Origin: RECO01 sp050485385
Lineage (GTDB): Bacteria > Pseudomonadota > Alphaproteobacteria > Geminicoccales > Geminicoccaceae
Assembly (NCBI GenBank): GCA_050485385.1
Contig: JBJHBG010000002.1
Span: forward strand, 1 to 64,000
DNA length: 64,000 bases
Reading direction: 5' to 3'
This document shows, in pieces, positions 59,952 through 64,000 of this stretch. Under the pieces are notes generated by a model. The model searched no databases. It saw nothing but the letters and a program-made list of their open reading frames with translations, and was not told the DNA's origin. The translations under genes and the position numbers were made by a program. Positions within the stretch are counted from its first letter, which is position 1; the number at the start of each line of letters is the position of its first letter.

Positions 59952-60788
59952 GTGACCGACGCGCTCCGAGGCCCCATCCGCCTGCTCGGCTGCGGCAAGA
60001 TGGGGGCGGCACTCGGGCGCGGCTGGCTCACAGCCGGCCTACCCGCCGCCGACCTCCAGATCGTGGAGCCGAACGCTGCGGTGCGCGCGGCCTGGACCGC
60101 CGATGGCGCGCGCTGCACCGCCGACGCGCTCGGAACCGAGGACTGGCCGGAGCCCCGCGCCCTGGTCGTGGCGGTCAAGCCGCAGACCATGGGCGAGGTC
60201 CTGCCGCAAGGCACCACCCTTGCCGGCACCGGCACGGTGGTCGTGTCCATTGCTGCCGGCACCACGCTGGCAACGCTGAGCCAGGGCTTCGGCCACGCCG
60301 CGGCCCTGGTCCGCGCCATGCCCAACACGCCGGCGGCCGTCGGCCGCGGCGCCAGCGCACTCTTCGCGGAACCGGCGGTGCCGACAGCCGCGCGCGAACT
60401 GGCGGAAGCGCTGCTTCGCGCCGTCGGCGAGACGGTATGGCTCGACACCGAGGCGCAGATGCACGCGGTGACCGCCCTTTCGGGTGGCGGACCGGCCTAC
60501 GTGTTCCTGCTGATCGAAGCGCTCGCCGCCGCCGGCGCCAAGGCCGGCCTGCCGCCGGAACTGGCGATGCGGCTCGCCCGCGCCACCGTCGTCGGCTCGG
60601 GCGAACTCGCGCGGACCAGCGACGAAGCAGCCGACACGCTCCGCCGCAACGTGACGAGCCCCGGCGGGACGACGGCGGAGGCGCTCGCCGTGCTGATGGC
60701 GCCCGACGGCCTCCAGTCCCTGCTCGACCGCGCCATTGCCGCCGCTGCCGCCCGCTCGGAGGTGCTCGGGCGGCCGGGGCCGGCATGA
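59952..60788 (+). CDS. proC: Pyrroline-5-carboxylate reductase
   Basis: A 278-residue enzyme for the last step of proline synthesis. The NAD(P)H site is IRLLGCGKMGAALGRGWL, and the signature near the C-terminus includes SGGGPAYVFLLIEALAAAGAKAGLP and RNVTSPGGTTAEAL. GTG start 4 bp after ybjN; the stop overlaps the start of the TetR-like gene (ATGA). Cytoplasmic. Confidence 0.95.
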   Translation: MTDALRGPIRLLGCGKMGAALGRGWLTAGLPAADLQIVEPNAAVRAAWTADGARCTADALGTEDWPEPRALVVAVKPQTMGEVLPQGTTLAGTGTVVVSIAAGTTLATLSQGFGHAAALVRAMPNTPAAVGRGASALFAEPAVPTAARELAEALLRAVGETVWLDTEAQMHAVTALSGGGPAYVFLLIEALAAAGAKAGLPPELAMRLARATVVGSGELARTSDEAADTLRRNVTSPGGTTAEALAVLMAPDGLQSLLDRAIAAAAARSEVLGRPGPA

Positions 60789-61363
60789 GCGACGCACCGA
60801 CCGAAACGCCCCCCGCCCCCGACCTGCTGGGATCCGCCCTCCAACTCGTGACCGCCGAGGGTTGGCCGGCTTACGCGCCAGCGAGGCTCGCCCGTACCAC
60901 TGGCATCGGCCTCGCGGAGGCCTGCCTGCAACTCCCCGACCAGGGGGCCATCCTCGCCGCCCTCGGCCGACGGGTCGACCTCGCGATGCTCGACGTCGCG
61001 GCCGACGAACTCCTGGAGATGACACCCAAGGAGCGCGCCTTCGAACTGCTCATGCGCCGCTTCGAGGCACTGGAGCCGGCGCGGCCGGCGCTGGCCCGTC
61101 TGCGTCGCGACGGGCCGTCGCCGCTCTGGCCGTGCGCCCTCGGCAATGTGGCCCGAGCGGTCAAGCGCGCCGTCGAGGCGGCCGGCCTCACGCCCGCCGG
61201 GTCGCTCCGCGGCGTCGTGGTCGGCGCGGCGCTCGCCGCCGTCTATGTCGCGACGGCGCGGGTCTGGCTCGACGACGACAGCCCGGACCGGGCGGTCACC
61301 ATGGCGGAGCTCGACCGTCGGCTCGACGCCGCGGGATGGGTGTTCGACCGCGTGGCCGGCTGA
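60785..61363 (+). CDS. TetR-like (COQ9-fold) protein
   Basis: A 192-residue, all-helical protein. The first ~60 residues (LGSALQLVTAEGWPAYAPARLARTTGIGLAEACLQLPDQGAILAALGRRVD) are laid out like a TetR helix-turn-helix. The rest (MTPKERAFELLMRRFEALEPARPALARLRRDG) is the conserved ligand/COQ9-like domain often found after proC in alphaproteobacteria. The DNA-binding helix has few basic residues, so it may not be a classical repressor. Translationally coupled to proC. A lipid or quinone-related role is possible but unproven. Confidence 0.7.
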   Translation: MSDAPTETPPAPDLLGSALQLVTAEGWPAYAPARLARTTGIGLAEACLQLPDQGAILAALGRRVDLAMLDVAADELLEMTPKERAFELLMRRFEALEPARPALARLRRDGPSPLWPCALGNVARAVKRAVEAAGLTPAGSLRGVVVGAALAAVYVATARVWLDDDSPDRAVTMAELDRRLDAAGWVFDRVAG

Positions 61364-61474
61364 TCGACCTTGGGGTGGATCGCAGCACTGAACCTTTGCA
61401 CTCCGGCGCGCACCGTTTACGCTGCATCGCAACAGCAATGCTCGGCACGTCCGGGCAGGAACCGGAGGACGATG

Positions 61475-61903
61475 ATGGCGCAGGACAACCCCTTCATGAC
61501 TCCCGAGATGGCCAAGCTGTTCGAGAGGATGCAGGTGCCCGGCCTCGACATGCCGGCGCTGATGACCCTTCAGCAGAAGAACCTGGAGGCGCTGCAACTC
61601 GCCAACAAGACGATGATGGAGGGCATCCAGCTCGTGCTGCGGCGCGAGTTGGAGATCGTCCAGCGCAACGTCGAGGAGGCGATGCAGACCATGCAGGAAC
61701 TCATGAGTCAGACCGACCCCAAGGTCGGCATGAAGATGCACGTCGATGCCGCCAAGGAGACGCTGGAGAAGGCGCTCACCAATCTCAAGGAGATCTCGGC
61801 GCTGACGCAGAAGTCGAACGAGGAGGCGTTCGCCATCCTGAACAAGCGGGCGTTGGAGAGCTTCGACGAGGTGAAGGCGGCGATCAAGCCGAAGGGCGCC
61901 TGA
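61475..61903 (+). CDS. Phasin family protein, first of two
   Basis: A 142-residue amphipathic helical protein of the Phasin_2 type, which coats polyhydroxyalkanoate granules. GGAGG at 61464-61468 favours ATG 61475 over 61472. Core: LQQKNLEALQLANKTMMEGIQLVLRRELEIVQRNVEEAMQTM ... ETLEKALTNLKEISALTQKSNEEAFAILNKRALESFDEVKAAI. No PHA synthase or depolymerase is in the window. A second phasin follows after 35 bp. Confidence 0.9.
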   Translation: MAQDNPFMTPEMAKLFERMQVPGLDMPALMTLQQKNLEALQLANKTMMEGIQLVLRRELEIVQRNVEEAMQTMQELMSQTDPKVGMKMHVDAAKETLEKALTNLKEISALTQKSNEEAFAILNKRALESFDEVKAAIKPKGA

Positions 61904-61938
61904 CGGTCGCGCCCGGCGGCCCGCACGACGGCGCCGTG

Positions 61939-62286
61939 ATGGTGACCGTGTATCGGCGCAATCTCGACGCCGTCGTGGCGGCCAACGAGACGTTGTTGCA
62001 AGGGTTGCAGGTGCTGGCGAAGCGCCAGGTGGAGATCGCCCACGGTGCGGTCGAGGTCGTGGTGCGCACGGCCGACCGGATGAACGCGGAGGCCGATCCC
62101 GTGGCCCATGCCGGGCTGGGGATCGACGCCGCCAAGACCATGGTGGCGGCAACGCTGGCCAACATCGAGGAAATGGCGGGCATCGCCCGCCGCTGTCAGG
62201 CGCGTGCCCTGGCCATCCTGCACGACAGGACGCTGGCAAGCCTGGACGAGATCAGCCGGGCGCTCGGGCCCAAGGGCTCAGCCTGA
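61939..62286 (+). CDS. Phasin family protein, second of two
   Basis: About 115 residues with the same plan as the gene before it: NLDAVVAANETLLQGLQVLAKRQVEIAHGAVEVVVRTADRM, then AKTMVAATLANIEEMAGIARRCQARALAILHDRTLASLDEIS. Probably a diverged tandem duplicate. The start is uncertain: ATG 61939 and GTG 61936 both lack a ribosome site, and a CTG at 61900 overlaps the previous stop. Its last 9 bp overlap the convergent rpoN gene. Confidence 0.8.
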   Translation: MVTVYRRNLDAVVAANETLLQGLQVLAKRQVEIAHGAVEVVVRTADRMNAEADPVAHAGLGIDAAKTMVAATLANIEEMAGIARRCQARALAILHDRTLASLDEISRALGPKGSA

Positions 62287-63714
62287 CCAGCTTTTCTGCC
62301 GCCGCCGCTCGACCGACGAGGGAATACCTAGGCTTTCCCGGTACTTGGCGACGGTTCGCCGCGCGAGCACCATACCCCTCACCTTCAGCGACCTGACGAT
62401 CTGGTCGTCGGAGAGCACCGTCTCCGCCGTCTCGCGGTCGACCAGCGTGCGGATCTGCTGGCGGATGGCCTCGGCGGCATGCGCCTCGCCGCCGTCGTCG
62501 CCACCGACCGCGTTCGAGAAGAAGTACTTGAACGGGAAGACGCCCTGCGGCGTGGCGACGAGCTTGCCGGCCGTGGCCCGGCTGACCGTGCTCTCGTGCA
62601 GGCCGGTGCCCTCGGCGACCTGGCGCAGGACCAAGGGCCGCAGATGCTGCGGACCCTGGCGTAAAAACGCGGTCTGCTCGGCGACGATGAACTCGGCCAC
62701 CTTGAGGACCGTGCGCGCCCGCTGGTCGAGCGCCTTCACCAGCCAGTTGGCCGCCTGGAAGCGCTCGTTGAAGTACTGCTTGACGCTCTGATCGATGCTC
62801 GTGCCGCTGACCTGCGTGTAGTAGTCGACGTCGACCAGAATGCGCGGCAGCGTGGCGTTGTTCAGCTCCACCCGCCAGCCGCCCTGGTGCGGGTAAATCC
62901 AAAGGTCGGGTACGGCACCGCCCTGCGGCGGCGGCGCGAAACGGAGCCCCGGCCGCGGATCGAGCGAGCGGATCTCGGCGATCATGTCGGCGAGATCGTC
63001 CTCGTCCACTTGGCACAGCCGGAGCAGGCTCTTGCGATCCGCCTTGGCAAGCCGGTCGAGGTGACGCAACAGCGCCTGCATCGCCGGATCCAGCCGGTCG
63101 CGCTCGCGCAGTTGCAGGGCCAGGCACTCCTGCAGCGTACGCGCGCCGACCCCGGTCGGATCGAAGCCCTGGATGAGATACAGGATCGCGTCGACGTCCG
63201 CCTCGGGGACGGCCAGCCGCACCGCGAGTTCCCCCAGATCGGCCCGGCAATAGCCGTCCTCGTCGATGGACTCGATCAGGTTGAGGCCGATCAGCCGCGC
63301 CACCGGATCGTCGACCTCGACGTGCAGTTGCTCCAGGAGGTAGTCGGCGAGCGTCCGCTGTTCGGCCAGACGCTGCTCCAGGTCCGGCAAATCGTCGGCG
63401 AAGCCATTGGCTTGCGCGCCGCCGCCGACGCTCGCCATTCGATCGCAGGCGGGTGGGCCGTCCGGCTGGAACCAGCCCTCGTCGGTGGCGTTGCCGGTCT
63501 CGATCTCGGGTGCGGCGAGCGGCGCCTCGACCGCGTCCGTGCCGGTCTCGCTCGGCAACTCGCCCTCCAGAAACGGGTTCTCCGCCAGCTCCTGCTCGAC
63601 GTAGCCGGTCACCTCGAGGTTGGTCATCTGCAACAGCTTGATCGCCTGCTGCAGCTGGGGCGTCATCACCAGCTGCTGGCTCTGCTTCAGATCGAGGCGG
63701 AGGCCGATGCTCAT
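62278..63714 (-). CDS. rpoN: RNA polymerase sigma-54 factor
   Basis: A 478-residue sigma-N. Region I is Gln/Leu-rich (LDLKQSQQLVMTPQLQQAIKLLQMTNLEV) and is followed by an acidic region II (about 50-110) and the core-binding domain (about 115-300). The HTH segment is VAEGTGLHESTVSRATAGKLVATPQGVFPFKYFFS, and the RpoN box is ARRTVAKYRE at about 451-460. lptB lies 9 bp upstream, as usual in proteobacteria. The common hpf and ptsN partners do not follow; the phasin genes converge instead. Confidence 0.96.
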   Translation of the reverse strand: MSIGLRLDLKQSQQLVMTPQLQQAIKLLQMTNLEVTGYVEQELAENPFLEGELPSETGTDAVEAPLAAPEIETGNATDEGWFQPDGPPACDRMASVGGGAQANGFADDLPDLEQRLAEQRTLADYLLEQLHVEVDDPVARLIGLNLIESIDEDGYCRADLGELAVRLAVPEADVDAILYLIQGFDPTGVGARTLQECLALQLRERDRLDPAMQALLRHLDRLAKADRKSLLRLCQVDEDDLADMIAEIRSLDPRPGLRFAPPPQGGAVPDLWIYPHQGGWRVELNNATLPRILVDVDYYTQVSGTSIDQSVKQYFNERFQAANWLVKALDQRARTVLKVAEFIVAEQTAFLRQGPQHLRPLVLRQVAEGTGLHESTVSRATAGKLVATPQGVFPFKYFFSNAVGGDDGGEAHAAEAIRQQIRTLVDRETAETVLSDDQIVRSLKVRGMVLARRTVAKYRESLGIPSSVERRRQKSWSG

Positions 63715-63723
63715 GGCCGTCGC

Positions 63724-64000
63724 TTACACCTGAAAACCTTCACCGAGGTAAACGCGCCGCACATCGACGTCGGCGACGATGGCGTCGGGATGCCCCTCCT
63801 TCAGGACCTGTCCGTCGTGCAGGATGTAGGCACGGTCGATGATGCCGAGGGTATCGCGGACGTTGTGGTCGGTGATCAGGACGCCGATGCCGCGATCCTT
63901 CAGATGGGCGACGAGGTTTCTGATCTCGGCGACGTTGATCGGGTCGATGCCGGCGAGCGGCTCGTCGAGCAGCATGATCGACGGCCGCGCCGCCAGCGCA
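63724..64000 (-). CDS. lptB: LPS export ABC ATPase LptB, C-terminal part
   Basis: The last ~92 residues of an ABC ATPase; the 5' part is beyond the right edge. Visible are Walker B and the D-loop (IMLLDEPLAGIDPINVAEIRNLVAHLKDRGIGVLITDHNVRDTL, with the switch His in TDHNV) and the typical LptB tail RVYLGEGFQV. Drives lipopolysaccharide transport with LptFG. Located 9 bp upstream of rpoN, the standard lptB-rpoN order. Confidence 0.93.
   Translation of the reverse strand, partial: ALAARPSIMLLDEPLAGIDPINVAEIRNLVAHLKDRGIGVLITDHNVRDTLGIIDRAYILHDGQVLKEGHPDAIVADVDVRRVYLGEGFQV

Overview
The window is a very GC-rich chromosomal segment from an alphaproteobacterium, most likely in or near the Rhodospirillales (Geminicoccaceae/Azospirillum-like). 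The evidence is the gene order rpmH-rnpA-yidD-yidC-yihA-argB, an mdh-sucCDAB-lpd operon, a RegB/RegA (ActS/ActR) pair next to lgt, UbiK-YbjN-ProC, tandem phasins and an lptB-rpoN pair. Most genes are packed tightly, with many 4-nt start/stop overlaps (ATGA, GTGA, TTGA and one probable CTGA). One run of 10 Ns (35406-35415) marks an assembly gap inside a cyclase gene.

Layout. 1-3.5 kb: an unresolved left edge, a secreted choice-of-anchor I propeller protein, an IS481-like remnant with intact terminal inverted repeats, and a GNAT acetyltransferase. 3.6-13.2 kb: formate-THF ligase, an L,D-transpeptidase lipoprotein, a type I secretion ABC/HlyD pair, a stand-alone C5 cytosine methyltransferase and a convergent histidine kinase. 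13.3-17.4 kb: the ribosomal L34/RNase P/YidD/YidC/EngB/ArgB block, behind a near-consensus sigma70 promoter. 17.4-23.8 kb: diguanylate cyclase, oligopeptidase B-like S9 protease, membrane zinc protease and a dimethylglycine dehydrogenase-like enzyme.

23.8-39.1 kb is a transport region. It holds an RbsABC-type importer with a probable D-apionate lactonase, a MalK/Ugp-type sugar importer, an adenylate cyclase and a LivHMGF branched-chain amino acid importer without its binding protein. The second and third importers each carry a related multi-hairpin repeat between two of their genes. 39.2-42.9 kb: small conserved proteins, a SpoU/TrmH rRNA methyltransferase, an ABM-domain protein and a two-gene RimK-like ATP-grasp plus GNAT module.

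42.9-51.7 kb is the TCA operon, read right to left as mdh, sucC, sucD, sucA, sucB, lpd. It could convert malate to oxaloacetate and 2-oxoglutarate to succinate in one transcription unit, followed by the RimK/GNAT module. A ribbon-helix-helix plus PAS-like protein is divergent from mdh. 52.7-64 kb: a TrkH potassium channel subunit, RegA/RegB redox regulators behind lgt-midA-pgeF, then ubiK, ybjN, proC, a TetR-like protein, two phasins, rpoN and the end of lptB.

I found no CRISPR array, tRNA, rRNA or prophage. The most unusual items are the RimK-GNAT module with its CTGA junction, the RHH-PAS protein facing the TCA operon, the sugar ABC ATPase with a 119-residue C-terminal extension beside a lactonase, and the paired intercistronic repeats.
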